Source: a virus
DNA length: 41,668 bases
Reading direction: 5' to 3' (one strand)
IMG/VR virus record: IMGVR_UViG_3300042544_001476
Span: 1-41,668 of that record
The first letter of the stretch is position 1, and each line of letters starts with the position of its first letter. A program made the position numbers and the translations under genes. This document shows, piece after piece, positions 1 through 8,857 of the stretch. The notes below the pieces were generated by a model, which was given only the letters and a program-made list of their open reading frames with translations, was not told the origin of the DNA and searched no databases.

Positions 1-721
1 GTTCTGACTTAGTTTGCTCAGATTGAATATATTGATTTACATACTCCTTTGGGTCTACTACCGAAGCAAACTCTTTTGCCTTCGATAGAATGTCAGGGAA
101 GCTAATTTCTTTCTTATATGAAGAAAGCGTTTCTTTAGCAACTCTAGCATCTTTTTTAAGTTCTCTTTCTATTCGCTTAGATTCCTTCTCTACTTTTTTA
201 TTGTAAGCAGAAAGCTCGTCTTCGCTCATATATTCTGTGTCCTCTTTAGGTACACCGTATCTAGAATCAAACTCCTCGTAAATTTCTTCTGGAGTTAAAT
301 CTGGATACTGATATGCTAATGCCATCATCACTGCATCTGAATCATTCATTTCTGATAGATTAGATAGCAGCTTCTGCTCATAAAGCATATCGGATACTGA
401 AGCATAATCTCCACTTATGAGGTTTTCATAAATAGCTCTAGATTCTTCATTATCCCATTCAAATTCAAAAGACTTAGTTTCAAAATCAACCGAACTTCCT
501 GAATCTCCTTCTGTGCTCGTAGAGCCTTCTTGTCCATCAGAAGATTGACCTTCTAATGATTGTCCTTCAGTTGATGCGGTTTGATTTCCTTCTCCTTCGC
601 CTTGTGTTGGGTCTTGTGATGTGCCACTAGTTTCTTGACTACCTTCAGCATTATCTGTCATAGATTCTGCTGACATAGGCTCACTAGAATAGCCATCAAT
701 GTCAAAGATGTTTTTATCCAT
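1..721 (-). CDS. Acidic head-region protein (scaffold-like), cut by window edge
   Basis: An open frame runs leftwards from an ATG at 721-719 to the window edge without a stop, giving about 240 visible residues. The first ~75 residues are low-complexity (Gly, Ser, Gln, Glu, Thr), beginning MDKNIFDIDGYSSEPMSAES. An acidic and then lysine-rich helical part follows, with a segment MSEDELSAYNKKVEKESKRI that looks coiled-coil. Placement directly downstream of the portal in the same operon, plus the acidic disordered start, fits a scaffolding or prohead-associated protein; that role is inferred from position and composition. The major capsid gene is expected to lie just beyond the left edge. The C-terminus is missing, so no domain can be confirmed. 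Confidence 0.75.
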   Translation of the reverse strand, partial: MDKNIFDIDGYSSEPMSAESMTDNAEGSQETSGTSQDPTQGEGEGNQTASTEGQSLEGQSSDGQEGSTSTEGDSGSSVDFETKSFEFEWDNEESRAIYENLISGDYASVSDMLYEQKLLSNLSEMNDSDAVMMALAYQYPDLTPEEIYEEFDSRYGVPKEDTEYMSEDELSAYNKKVEKESKRIERELKKDARVAKETLSSYKKEISFPDILSKAKEFASVVDPKEYVNQYIQSEQTKSE

Positions 722-748
722 GTTACTTTTGTTTTAGCAAAGGTATAA

Positions 749-3115
749 CTATTCAGCCATTCCTTCATTCATCTGCTCTTCACTTTCCATCTCTTGTCCC
801 ATTTCCTCTCCCTGCATTTCTTCTTCCATATCTTGACCTTCCATTTGTTGAGCTTGCATTTCCTGCATCTGCTGCATTTGTTGTTGCTGAATAGCTTGTT
901 CTTTGGCTTGTTTTTTAGCCATATAAGAATCAACAATCATTCTTAATTCAGGACTCAATGTGCTTCCTGTTTCAAATGATTTTAGTAATATATTTTGAAC
1001 GAACTCTTGCTCTGCCATTTCAGCTTTCATAGACATTTCTATCTGAATAAGACTAGCCTTTGATTGAGATTGCATCTGCTGTAATTGAGCATCAGATTGA
1101 CCCTTAGCCTGAATAGACTGCTGTTGAGCTTGTGCGTTCATTTGAGAGTTTTGTTGAGCTATTTCCATCTGCTCTCTTTGTCTTCTTTTCTTAGACTTAG
1201 TGAGGTACATTTCAGCCAACTTAACATTCTCTATATGTCTTATTTTAAATGCATCTTCAAATTCTATTTGTTGAGCAGATAAAGCTGTCTGAATCATAGC
1301 TTCTAAATACTGCTTATCCTTTTCATCAGGAAGAACTTGAATCTTAATATCAAACTTCTTATCCTTAACAGATTCTCCCATATACTCTCTGTACTGCTCT
1401 CCACCGTACATTGTAGCATCGTAGATTAAAAGACTTGCTTTAAATGCTGTCTGATTAAATATAGATAAGTACCCTTCGTATATGAAATCAGTTGCGTTAT
1501 TAGATACAGCTATTTGAGCTTGTGCTACACCTACACCCATTCTTGGGTTTACTGAAGCACCTTCCGCAACCTCGTTCAGTCCTATCTCTGCTCTAAGTCT
1601 ATCTAAATAGAAATTATAAGTAGCTTGTAATTGTTGTAATTGAGCTGCACCACCACTATTCGGAAGTTCTTGGAATGGAAGACCATTTGACCTTTCACCT
1701 TCCTCGTTCTTGCTCTTGTAGTATAATACGCCTGTTTGGTCATATACCGCTTGAGCATCTAATGGGGTTGAACTCTTACCTTGACCTAAGTCCATATCTG
1801 TTAAAGCATCTACATCAACAGCTACTCCTGGAGGTCTCATTTTAGCAACTAATTGCTGAATCTTCAAGTGAGCCAATGTCATCTGACGAATAGAAGTTTC
1901 CATTCTTTCAGGTATTGGCATATTCTCTAAATCAAGATTCTCATACATGTAAAGAGAGTAACTGAAATAAGCGTCTGCCATTTCTTTAACAACAGAAGGC
2001 TTAATCATATTCTTTTGAATACCCCAATGCAACATCTTATCCATTCCTAGCACATATACTCCATGGTATATAACGAACATGTCCTTGGTAATCAATTCTT
2101 TATTCTCTGAAACCTTTGTAGGTCTTTTATCTTTTCTTTCTACGATTAGGTTACCAAACTTATTAGTTTTAGCTTGATACATTAAAGAATCAATAGTCCT
2201 AATCTCAAAGTCAATAACCTCAACAGTCCAATCATCATAAGGTCTGTCTACTTCGTATCTATATCTTTCTTGCCAACCTAAAGAAGAGTTTCTATTCTTA
2301 CCGCTTTTGGCTAGTTTGAATAATTCATCTTCGCTCATATTAGGATACTCGTTTCTGATTTCTACAATCTTTTTAGAAACAACCTCTCCGATAAAAGATA
2401 GGTCTCTAAAATCATCATACTCAGAAAATGAGTAAATCATATTTTCAGGAACAACTCTCTTAATCTTTACTTGACCATTAGGAGCAACATACGTTTTAGT
2501 ACCTGCTATACCAACTTCAATTAAATCTTCAAGTAGCTTCCTTTTAATTACGGGCCATGTATTCTGATGTAGAACAAAGCTCACACCTTGCTCAAACATA
2601 ATCTCTTCTGGAGTTTGGTAGTCAGAGAAGAATAATTCTAACTCATCTTCATCTTCAGGGGTAAATCCTTTAGGCATTAACTCAACCTGGAACTGCTGCT
2701 CCATTTGAGCTACTTCAGCTCCCTGATTCATTCTGAACTCAGCGTTCTCTCTTTCTATCTTTTTTCTTTCTGTAGAAACAGGGTCTACGGCAGATGCTCT
2801 CACCTTCTCTTCCCTCTTCATGAATCCGCCTATCATTACCTGAATGAACTTAGGGGCGATAGCCGGAGCCTTCATATCTAGGTTAACGAAAGCCTCTTTA
2901 CCATCAATATTTAGATAGTCAAGGTATTCTTTCATTGGCTGACGGCCACGAGAGAAAGCTCTGTTCTTGATGAACTTTTTATTCCTTCTAGAGAAGAATC
3001 CCTCGTTAAATGCCTTTTCTAATATCTTTGCAACCTTGAGTCCTTCAGAGGCCTCACGCTTCAATGCGCCATTAGTCAAATGGAAGTTTAGAATCTTTTT
3101 ATCGTCTAAGTTCAT
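749..3115 (-). CDS. Portal protein
   Basis: A large protein of 788 residues encoded directly downstream of the large terminase, which is the usual place for the portal, the dodecameric ring through which DNA enters the capsid. The size is at the long end for portals and resembles those of other large Bacteroidota phages. The middle is a mixed alpha/beta body. The C-terminal ~150 residues are a Gln/Met/Glu-rich helical tail (for example AQQNSQMNAQAQQQSIQAKG), as often seen in the crown of long portals. An upstream in-frame TTG at 3133 lies inside a TAACTTTG promoter box, so the ATG at 3115 (MNLDDKKILNFHL) is the better start. Identification rests on size, context and composition rather than a motif. 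Confidence 0.72.
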   Translation of the reverse strand: MNLDDKKILNFHLTNGALKREASEGLKVAKILEKAFNEGFFSRRNKKFIKNRAFSRGRQPMKEYLDYLNIDGKEAFVNLDMKAPAIAPKFIQVMIGGFMKREEKVRASAVDPVSTERKKIERENAEFRMNQGAEVAQMEQQFQVELMPKGFTPEDEDELELFFSDYQTPEEIMFEQGVSFVLHQNTWPVIKRKLLEDLIEVGIAGTKTYVAPNGQVKIKRVVPENMIYSFSEYDDFRDLSFIGEVVSKKIVEIRNEYPNMSEDELFKLAKSGKNRNSSLGWQERYRYEVDRPYDDWTVEVIDFEIRTIDSLMYQAKTNKFGNLIVERKDKRPTKVSENKELITKDMFVIYHGVYVLGMDKMLHWGIQKNMIKPSVVKEMADAYFSYSLYMYENLDLENMPIPERMETSIRQMTLAHLKIQQLVAKMRPPGVAVDVDALTDMDLGQGKSSTPLDAQAVYDQTGVLYYKSKNEEGERSNGLPFQELPNSGGAAQLQQLQATYNFYLDRLRAEIGLNEVAEGASVNPRMGVGVAQAQIAVSNNATDFIYEGYLSIFNQTAFKASLLIYDATMYGGEQYREYMGESVKDKKFDIKIQVLPDEKDKQYLEAMIQTALSAQQIEFEDAFKIRHIENVKLAEMYLTKSKKRRQREQMEIAQQNSQMNAQAQQQSIQAKGQSDAQLQQMQSQSKASLIQIEMSMKAEMAEQEFVQNILLKSFETGSTLSPELRMIVDSYMAKKQAKEQAIQQQQMQQMQEMQAQQMEGQDMEEEMQGEEMGQEMESEEQMNEGMAE

Positions 3116-3130
3116 TAAAATGTATTTGTG

Positions 3131-3138
3131 CAAAGTTA
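3131..3138 (-). promoter_or_regulatory. TAnnTTTG -7 box before the portal gene
   Basis: Read on the minus strand this is TAACTTTG, a perfect match to the Bacteroidota -7 consensus TAnnTTTG. It overlaps the end of the terminase gene and would start transcription about 6 bases downstream, just before the ATG at 3115. No good -33 TTTG is present at the usual 19-21 base spacing, so strength is uncertain. Confidence 0.4.
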
Positions 3139-5145
3139 AAGGTTTAGTTTATAAGATTTTATAGGCACTTTGCGAACCTTAATCTCTTCTTTTCTCATTT
3201 CTACAGAAACCCCTGCTAGTAAGGAAATCATAAAAGCAACAGTCTTATCGAAAGGCGTTCTATTCTCGTGGTCATAGTTCAATAACTCCTCTAGTAGTTC
3301 CCTGTAAAATATCTTATGACAATGAGTTTCAATGTAGTTGATACATGTCTCTAATTGCCTAGCAAGGGCAAATGGGTCTCTAGAAGCTACTCCGTATGTT
3401 ACATTTCCTGTCCTCTTCTTGTTCCTGTCTATCGCAGCTTGCGGTGTTTTAGATAGATACTCCGAGTATCCTCTATCCCTAAAATAGTCAACATAGTCAT
3501 CACCTACGTCATTCTCGTAATTAGCTTTCATTCCCCATAGAACACAAGCCTTTAACATCTCCTCGTGTAGCATTGACTTTTGTCTCGGTCTACCATAGAA
3601 TTCTGCAACAGCCATTCCAGTATTCTCTGGGTCGTTTGGGTCTAATCTCTTAAATACATAAGCCGCTGCCATAGACCCCTTTCCTGATATTATCGTAGAG
3701 CGATACGGGTCAATACCGTTACAGAATATGTGCGTGTTTGCCGGAATCTTCCTGTCGTCTAGTTTCTTATTTTGAAGCTCCTTTTCAGGTATCTCGTAAA
3801 CAGACCACATTCCTTCTTTATCATCTGACCAATCCACAACACCTTCTGACTTCCAGTATAACCTTATCCTTCTTGGGATAACTCTATCCTGTTCTATTTT
3901 TTCTATTTGATTGTATATCTTCTCGGAGTTAAAGTAGCATCTCTTTTGGTCAATCATGAATGCCTCTTCTTCTGTGAATGGGTTCATTCTTATTTCTTCC
4001 GCTAATAATGTAGGGTCAGATATTAATGACCTTTGTCTCATTAAGAAATCTTTAGCTCCGCAATCTATATTCATGCCGAGTTTTTCCTTGATGTACTTTT
4101 TCTGCTCAGGTGTAGGATTTTCTATTATTGATTTGCCGTACCTATCTATAAAACCTTCATACCCATCATAAGCAGGACAGAAGTATCTATAAAGACCTGT
4201 AGCCGTATATTCATTTTCAAAGTGATTTGATTCGTCAAATAGTTTCTTATATGGCTCACCACCTGATTTAGAATCGTTCGCAGTAGATGGCATCAAACAG
4301 AATCCTACTCTAAACGCACCCTTCCCCAGGGTCTTCTTAACGATAGGCCAATACTGATTTATAGGAACTTCTGCCGGGTACTTACCACCCTCATCTACTA
4401 GTAGAGCGGTTACCCTTCCTGAGTCATAAGAGTTAAGTGCAGTATTCTTCCAATTTATCTTTGATTCAATACCAATGTCATCATCAAACATTTGACCCTT
4501 CTCTCTTACTTTTATCTTTCTGCTTTTCTTCTCCCTGAATACAAGCTCTGTCTTTGTGTCTTCATCTTCAGCTCTTGGTTTAAGATAAACAGGAAGGCTC
4601 CTGTATCCGTTCATTACCATGTAGATAAATGCGTCACTCGCGTCTTTACCTGTTTTAGAAACTATACCACAAAATGATTTCTTCTTGGTGATTGATTTCC
4701 ATACAAGATAACATGTAGCCTGTGATGTGGCACCCTCTCTACGCTTCTTTATTCTGACAATGCCAAAGCAGTGATTTAATGTTTCGCAGTGGTCTTGATA
4801 GTAAAACCATCTTCTATCAACCTCTCTGTAATCTGGTTTACTACCGTCTTCTAGTGTCCAATAGTTTAAGTAGAAATAATGAAGTCCTGTTATATATGTC
4901 GGCTCTCCATTATTGAAAAACCAGTAACCTTCATTTATTCTATTGATTTCCTTTACAATAAACTCCTCTTGTTGTTCGTTATATATTGCGTTCCCATTAT
5001 CATCAAACTCTACATCTCTTAAATAGTCAGGTAGTTGTGTTAACCTGAAGTATTGGTCCTCTTTATCCAATTCGCTGTTACCTATTTCTATTAGCTTAGG
5101 CTTTTCAGGTAGTTCGTATTTTATGCCATATATCTCTTCTATCAT
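3136..5145 (-). CDS. terL: Terminase large subunit
   Basis: The 669-residue motor and nuclease of DNA packaging. The ATPase half has an arginine-rich Walker A-like stretch at residues ~131-142 (RIKKRREGATSQ) and a Walker B at ~245-252 (VTALLVDE). The RNase H-like nuclease half opens with a conserved acidic strand at ~473-481 (IFCNGIDPY), and later acidic clusters (for example GDDYVDYF) supply further metal ligands. The length is at the upper end for the family. The ATG at 5145 overlaps the stop of the preceding gene in an ATGA arrangement, and the portal gene follows at once, so the order is terminase then portal. I am confident of the family; the cutting mode (headful or cos) cannot be told from this window. 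Confidence 0.93.
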   Translation of the reverse strand: MIEEIYGIKYELPEKPKLIEIGNSELDKEDQYFRLTQLPDYLRDVEFDDNGNAIYNEQQEEFIVKEINRINEGYWFFNNGEPTYITGLHYFYLNYWTLEDGSKPDYREVDRRWFYYQDHCETLNHCFGIVRIKKRREGATSQATCYLVWKSITKKKSFCGIVSKTGKDASDAFIYMVMNGYRSLPVYLKPRAEDEDTKTELVFREKKSRKIKVREKGQMFDDDIGIESKINWKNTALNSYDSGRVTALLVDEGGKYPAEVPINQYWPIVKKTLGKGAFRVGFCLMPSTANDSKSGGEPYKKLFDESNHFENEYTATGLYRYFCPAYDGYEGFIDRYGKSIIENPTPEQKKYIKEKLGMNIDCGAKDFLMRQRSLISDPTLLAEEIRMNPFTEEEAFMIDQKRCYFNSEKIYNQIEKIEQDRVIPRRIRLYWKSEGVVDWSDDKEGMWSVYEIPEKELQNKKLDDRKIPANTHIFCNGIDPYRSTIISGKGSMAAAYVFKRLDPNDPENTGMAVAEFYGRPRQKSMLHEEMLKACVLWGMKANYENDVGDDYVDYFRDRGYSEYLSKTPQAAIDRNKKRTGNVTYGVASRDPFALARQLETCINYIETHCHKIFYRELLEELLNYDHENRTPFDKTVAFMISLLAGVSVEMRKEEIKVRKVPIKSYKLNL

Positions 5146-5660
5146 ACGTTCTTTTTCATATACTTAATAAAAGAGTTTGCTGTCTTTGTACCAAGAGGTG
5201 TTATAAAGTATGTTTTAGCGTTCTCTATGTTCTTATGTTTTCCAATGTAATTATTCTCCATAGCATATCTAATAAATATAAAATAAGAATTGCTATTAGC
5301 TATTCCGTCTTTCATATAATCTGAATAACAGAATCTCTCATAGCAAGATGCCCATATTAATATTCCCATGTTATATATGCTTACGCCTGTTGCTTTCTCT
5401 AAGTTACGAGTAAACAGCATATACCTAGAAATAGTCTTTGCGTCATGCGTAACATTAACAGGAGCGAATTTCTTTATCCTAGCCTCTTTCCTGTACCCTG
5501 CACTTCTTTCTAGCAATCTCTTTTGGTCTAGTTTTAATAGACTTAACTTTTTAGAAAGCTCAGAAGATTTAGCCTTGAAGTGCTCTAATCTATTGAGCAA
5601 ATCTTTCGATGATGGATTTGCTTTTTTTGATGTCTTCTTCTTTGTTTCCTGTAAGTCCAT
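5142..5660 (-). CDS. Winged-helix-like protein, possible small terminase
   Basis: A 172-residue protein encoded immediately upstream of, and overlapping, terL. The first ~70 residues are lysine-rich and helical (coiled-coil-like, for example LSKKLSLLKLDQKRLLERSA). The rest looks like a compact winged-helix fold with a C-terminal wing (AKTYFITPLGTKTANSFIKY). Position before terL and a predicted DNA-binding fold make a small terminase plausible, but no diagnostic motif is seen. The first 71 bases overlap the end of the upstream gene and no internal ATG removes this overlap. Confidence 0.65.
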   Translation of the reverse strand: MDLQETKKKTSKKANPSSKDLLNRLEHFKAKSSELSKKLSLLKLDQKRLLERSAGYRKEARIKKFAPVNVTHDAKTISRYMLFTRNLEKATGVSIYNMGILIWASCYERFCYSDYMKDGIANSNSYFIFIRYAMENNYIGKHKNIENAKTYFITPLGTKTANSFIKYMKKNV

Positions 5661-5898
5661 TATCTATTCTTAGTTTTTTTAGAACATCGTTAATGTCACC
5701 TATTGAGCTAAACAGCTTCATGATTCTCTCCCATGTTCCATCGTCTTTATTATCTAGGCTTATTTGAGATAAGTCAGTTGCGTCTAATAGTTTATTAATC
5801 TCCATTAGCTTCTTTTGAAGCTGATAGTAAGAACCAATGATATGGTCTTTTTCTATAATCTCTATTATCTCTTTTAAACTATCCTTATCACTTTTCAT
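5590..5898 (-). CDS. Small helical protein of the packaging operon
   Basis: An unrecognised protein of about 102 residues, mostly charged helices (MKSDKDSLKEIIEIIEKDHI at the start). The frame opens earlier with a TTG at 5922, and ATGs lie at 5907 and 5898. I prefer 5898 because it reduces the overlap with the upstream gene to 11 bases. It lies between the GroES-like gene and the possible small terminase. If the winged-helix protein is not the small terminase, this helical protein is the alternative candidate. Confidence 0.6.
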   Translation of the reverse strand: MKSDKDSLKEIIEIIEKDHIIGSYYQLQKKLMEINKLLDATDLSQISLDNKDDGTWERIMKLFSSIGDINDVLKKLRIDNGLTGNKEEDIKKSKSIIERFAQ

Positions 5899-6511
5899 AG
5901 ATTGCATACTTTGTTTTATCAAACTTCTCTATTGCTACAACATCTCTAACCTTTACTCTTATTAGATATTCTAATCTTCCGTTATTATTGTATGGAAGTT
6001 CATAGTCAGACATAGTATAACAGATTGCTATATCTCCTTCTTTTATGTCTTCGTTAACACCTATCTCTTTAACTAGGAACTTATTATGAATATGCTTCTT
6101 CTCAGTATGTTCAGTATAGATGATAGATTTTTCCTTTACCTCTTCTAGCCTGTCTACTAAAAAGTATCCATCAAAAGGATGAGGCACTCCGTCTATTACA
6201 TAAGCGTATACTTGAGCTGCATCAATAGAGTATATATCATACTTCCCGTATTTAACAGGAAGACAAGTTTCTTTAATACAGGCATTGTGATTTATTACAA
6301 TCATAGTACCACTCTTTACATTCTCATAATCATGCATAATGATTCCGAATGTATTTTGAGACATCTTACCATCCCAATCAAACTGACGTTCAACTTGAAT
6401 AGATGTTCCGTCTGCTAGTTTATGTTCCTTCTTCTCATCGTAGTTGACACCTACGAGTACCTTACCCTTCAGTGGTTTCAGGCTCTGTAGAGTAATCTTC
6501 TCTGAGTCCAT
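5888..6511 (-). CDS. GroES-like co-chaperonin-type protein
   Basis: A 207-residue protein with a strand-rich composition. The start (LQSLKPLKGKVLVGVNYDEK) resembles the 'L.PL..rvLV' opening of GroES-like folds, and a later segment (SGTMIVINHNACIKE) resembles the strand after the mobile loop. A second, weaker unit follows at ~130-207 (FLVKEIGVNEDIKEGDIAIC), so it may be a two-domain version. Phages such as T4 encode a GroES substitute (gp31) to fold the capsid protein, and a position in the head operon suits this. The assignment is tentative because mobile-loop residues are not clear. Confidence 0.45.
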   Translation of the reverse strand: MDSEKITLQSLKPLKGKVLVGVNYDEKKEHKLADGTSIQVERQFDWDGKMSQNTFGIIMHDYENVKSGTMIVINHNACIKETCLPVKYGKYDIYSIDAAQVYAYVIDGVPHPFDGYFLVDRLEEVKEKSIIYTEHTEKKHIHNKFLVKEIGVNEDIKEGDIAICYTMSDYELPYNNNGRLEYLIRVKVRDVVAIEKFDKTKYAIYEK

Positions 6512-6761
6512 ATTGTAAATTTAATTGGTTAAAATATTTCTTTGCTGCTGATTTTGAAACTTTGGCGTGCTTTCTAAAAATGGCAATAGTTTGCTCTCTC
6601 CAATCCTCGAACTGCTCTTTGGATTTGAATGTATAATAATGAAACCAATGCTTCCCTTCTATTATTGGATTTTGTGAGATATGTAACATGCTAATACCGT
6701 ATGGCTTAAGCATATACTCTATAGAGGCAATAACAGCCTCGTTCAATTTATCTTGCTTCAT
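6462..6761 (-). CDS. Conserved-looking small hypothetical protein
   Basis: A 99-residue protein beginning MKQDKLNEAVIASIEYMLKP, with an aromatic strand region (KHWFHYYTFKSKEQFEDWRE) and a helical end rich in Lys and Ala. Its 3' end overlaps the GroES-like gene by 50 bases in another frame. No family is recognised. It belongs to the packaging operon and so is probably expressed late. Confidence 0.6.
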   Translation of the reverse strand: MKQDKLNEAVIASIEYMLKPYGISMLHISQNPIIEGKHWFHYYTFKSKEQFEDWREQTIAIFRKHAKVSKSAAKKYFNQLNLQYGLREDYSTEPETTEG

Positions 6762-6792
6762 ACTTTGATTTATAGCAAAGATATGAATATAT

Positions 6793-7110
6793 TTACTTGA
6801 AACGCTCTCCTTTACCAGAAGTTTTACCTTCTCTATAAACTTTAGAGCCTTTAGACCATAGGTCGTGGAATGCCCACCAACCTGCCGTTAACTTAGATGA
6901 GTTAGCTTCTTTAGCGTGACGTCTTCTATATTGCTGTCTAGCTTCGTCTGAATAGTTTGAAGAATATCCTTTAGCACCATATCTAACAAGTTTAACCTTG
7001 TCACCCTCTTTAGCTAGTACCATTCTCTTATGTGTACTATCGTCAGATGGCTTAGGCTTATTGAATTCGGAGAATCCGTATCTTTTCTTTATTCTAGCTA
7101 AGTCTATCAT
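6793..7110 (-). CDS. Basic 105-residue protein of the head operon
   Basis: A Lys/Arg/Ser-rich protein (KLVRYGAKGYSSNYSDEARQ) with a Trp-rich stretch (AGWWAFHDLWSKGSKVY). The start codon overlaps the stop of the 40-residue gene upstream (ATGA), so the two are translationally coupled. Small basic proteins of this kind are common beside phage head genes and may bind DNA, but no fold is recognised. Confidence 0.65.
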   Translation of the reverse strand: MIDLARIKKRYGFSEFNKPKPSDDSTHKRMVLAKEGDKVKLVRYGAKGYSSNYSDEARQQYRRRHAKEANSSKLTAGWWAFHDLWSKGSKVYREGKTSGKGERFK

Positions 7111-7229
7111 CTTCCTTGTCCTTTATATTTCTTTGGCTTAGGTGAATGCTTATTGTAAGATTTCTTTGCAGAACCACCTTTTCTCTTACCAAAACTAGTT
7201 TTTACGCTATCGCCTTTTACCTTCGCCAT
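7107..7229 (-). CDS. 40-residue very basic phage protein
   Basis: A short gene reading MAKVKGDSVKTSFGKRKGGS and ending KPKKYKGQGR. The pattern 'vKTSFGkRkgG.AKKSyNKH' recurs in small proteins of many Bacteroidota phages, from memory of the family rather than a search. It has about 14 Lys/Arg in 40 residues and no hydrophobic core, so it is likely disordered and nucleic-acid-binding. It overlaps the next gene by an ATGA junction. Confidence 0.7.
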   Translation of the reverse strand: MAKVKGDSVKTSFGKRKGGSAKKSYNKHSPKPKKYKGQGR

Positions 7230-7320
7230 TTGTTAAAGTTTGTTAAAATTACTATTTATTTGAAATTCATTCTTTAATATTGTTCTATAAGCTATTTATA
7301 AAACTAAAAAACTATTTACA

Positions 7321-7614
7321 ATGTCACAAGAAATCGTAGGATTCCTTCCTTTCCAACAAGAAACAGTAGATGAACTATTCTGGATATGTGTTGATATAAT
7401 GAATTATATCGGAGAACTAACAGGACTAACTTATAATGAAATAAATGTCCTAGTATTCTGCTTCATATGGCCAGCTCATACACTGTACTTATTTTTTCTT
7501 TCCTACAGAGCCAGAAGAACCCTTCTTAAGCAATCCGGAAAAGTTACTAGTAGAACCAGAGCTCTTTTTCCCTTCCTCTACAGGTTGTTCAACGCCTTGA
7601 GATTCAGATTTTAG
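7321..7614 (+). CDS. Small membrane protein, 3' end antisense to a head-operon gene
   Basis: A 97-residue plus-strand frame inside an otherwise minus-strand operon. The first ~55 residues look real: a soluble start, then NYIGELTGLTYNEINVLVFC and a membrane segment (FCFIWPAHTLYLFFL). This resembles short membrane proteins known in Bacteroidota phages. The last ~42 residues are Arg-rich and lie opposite the 3' end of the 351-residue gene, overlapping by 126 bases. A fused or truncated end is possible. The AT-rich 91 bases upstream would hold divergent promoters. It may be a holin-like or host-takeover membrane protein; that is inference. Confidence 0.5.
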   Translation: MSQEIVGFLPFQQETVDELFWICVDIMNYIGELTGLTYNEINVLVFCFIWPAHTLYLFFLSYRARRTLLKQSGKVTSRTRALFPFLYRLFNALRFRF

Positions 7615-8544
7615 TTTATTGAAAATATCTTCAAAATCTTTACCTATAGGCTTTCCTGTTTTTCTATCAAAGTATATTCTTCCGTATACTCTTGGAGCAC
7701 TTGTGATTCCCATCTTCTCCGGAACACCTGTAACTACCTTGTCAATTCCTTTAGTAATAATATCAGGAACCCAACTTGGCATTGCAGATGAAGCTCCTGC
7801 TAAAGGATTTATATCCCATTTATCATAATAACTTATGTATGGACCTTTTGCGTCTTCACCTATACTAACAGTACCTTCTCCTAAAGAACGTATAGTACCC
7901 ATGTATCCAACTTTTTTACCTGAGTCATCTTTAACTTCCGTGAAAAAACCTCCTTTTGAAATCCCTAATGCATTTTCTAAATCTTGCTTTGTTTTTACTG
8001 GCTGATTAAACTTACCTTCCATTATACCGTTTCTTACAATATTTTGAAACAATTCCTTTTCAACACCTGGAAGCTTATAGTATTGTATTCCTTCTTCTGC
8101 ACCTATAGTTGGCTTGTATTCTGATTTAAAAACAGTTCCGTATTTCTGAGGCTTACCCGCCCACATATTAACTAGGTCTACTCTTTCCTTAGCTTCACCT
8201 GCAATACTATTGGCAAATGGGTCAGTAGAGCCTTCACTATTTTTTATAAGCTCATCTGTAGCCATTCTATACGGACTCACTTCATTTAATATTCCTGCCT
8301 TAGTAAACTTTTTTGCTGACCTTATAGTATTCTCTATGTCTTGCATAGTTTGACTATTAGCAGTAGACCTCCCATCAGTATAACCCCTTGGTTCTATATT
8401 ACTAGCTATGTTGCTAGTAATTTGCTTTCCAATTTTTTTAATATTAGTATAAAGACCACCTGGCGAAGGAAGGAATGCTCCACCCTCAAATAGCTGTCTT
8501 AGTAAAGAAGGATTTCCCTTGGGTTTTGGAGTAGGGTCTGGCAT
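7489..8544 (-). CDS. Hypothetical structural protein, 351 residues
   Basis: A proline-rich start (MPDPTPKPKGNPSLLRQLFE) is followed by a mixed body and a Gly/Ser/Lys-rich tail ending GSSGSVGKKK. A segment with GPYISYYDKWDINPLAG followed ~45 residues later by PRVYGRIYFDRKTGKPIG recalls a strand pair found in other phage proteins of unknown function. Disordered tails at both ends and placement in the head operon suggest a virion or virion-assembly protein. No catalytic motif is visible. Confidence 0.7.
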   Translation of the reverse strand: MPDPTPKPKGNPSLLRQLFEGGAFLPSPGGLYTNIKKIGKQITSNIASNIEPRGYTDGRSTANSQTMQDIENTIRSAKKFTKAGILNEVSPYRMATDELIKNSEGSTDPFANSIAGEAKERVDLVNMWAGKPQKYGTVFKSEYKPTIGAEEGIQYYKLPGVEKELFQNIVRNGIMEGKFNQPVKTKQDLENALGISKGGFFTEVKDDSGKKVGYMGTIRSLGEGTVSIGEDAKGPYISYYDKWDINPLAGASSAMPSWVPDIITKGIDKVVTGVPEKMGITSAPRVYGRIYFDRKTGKPIGKDFEDIFNKLKSESQGVEQPVEEGKKSSGSTSNFSGLLKKGSSGSVGKKK

Positions 8545-8547
8545 ATA

Positions 8548-8856
8548 CTAGCTTTTAAACTTATTCAATAAAGCTTTCATCATAGAGTTTTCAGATGGGT
8601 TTTTATCTTCTTTCCCTTTGTATGATTCTTTCATAGGTGCTACTTTTGGAGCTGCTCCTTTCTTTTTAATTATCTCCGCTACTCTCTTAATGTTTACACT
8701 AGGAGTTTTAGATTTTTCTGCCTTCTCTCTTTGTTTAGCTCTATTCAATACGAAATCTCTTTCTTTTTGCATAGCTTCTTCAAACTTAGACATTAAACCA
8801 GGTCCACCTGTTTCGCCAACTTTTCTATTGTTAGGCTTTTTTTCTTTTTCTTGCAT
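8548..8856 (-). CDS. Charged coiled-coil protein of the head operon
   Basis: The frame is open from an ATG at 8964, but that start overlaps the 80-residue upstream gene by 107 bases. The ATG at 8856 lies one base after that gene's stop (TAA-a-ATG), matching the tight spacing of the neighbouring genes, so I annotate 102 residues from there (MQEKEKKPNNRKVGETGGPG). An ATG at 8886 is a further option. The product is Lys/Glu-rich and helical with a disordered middle. The function is unknown. Confidence 0.6.
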   Translation of the reverse strand: MQEKEKKPNNRKVGETGGPGLMSKFEEAMQKERDFVLNRAKQREKAEKSKTPSVNIKRVAEIIKKKGAAPKVAPMKESYKGKEDKNPSENSMMKALLNKFKS

Positions 8857-8857
8857 T

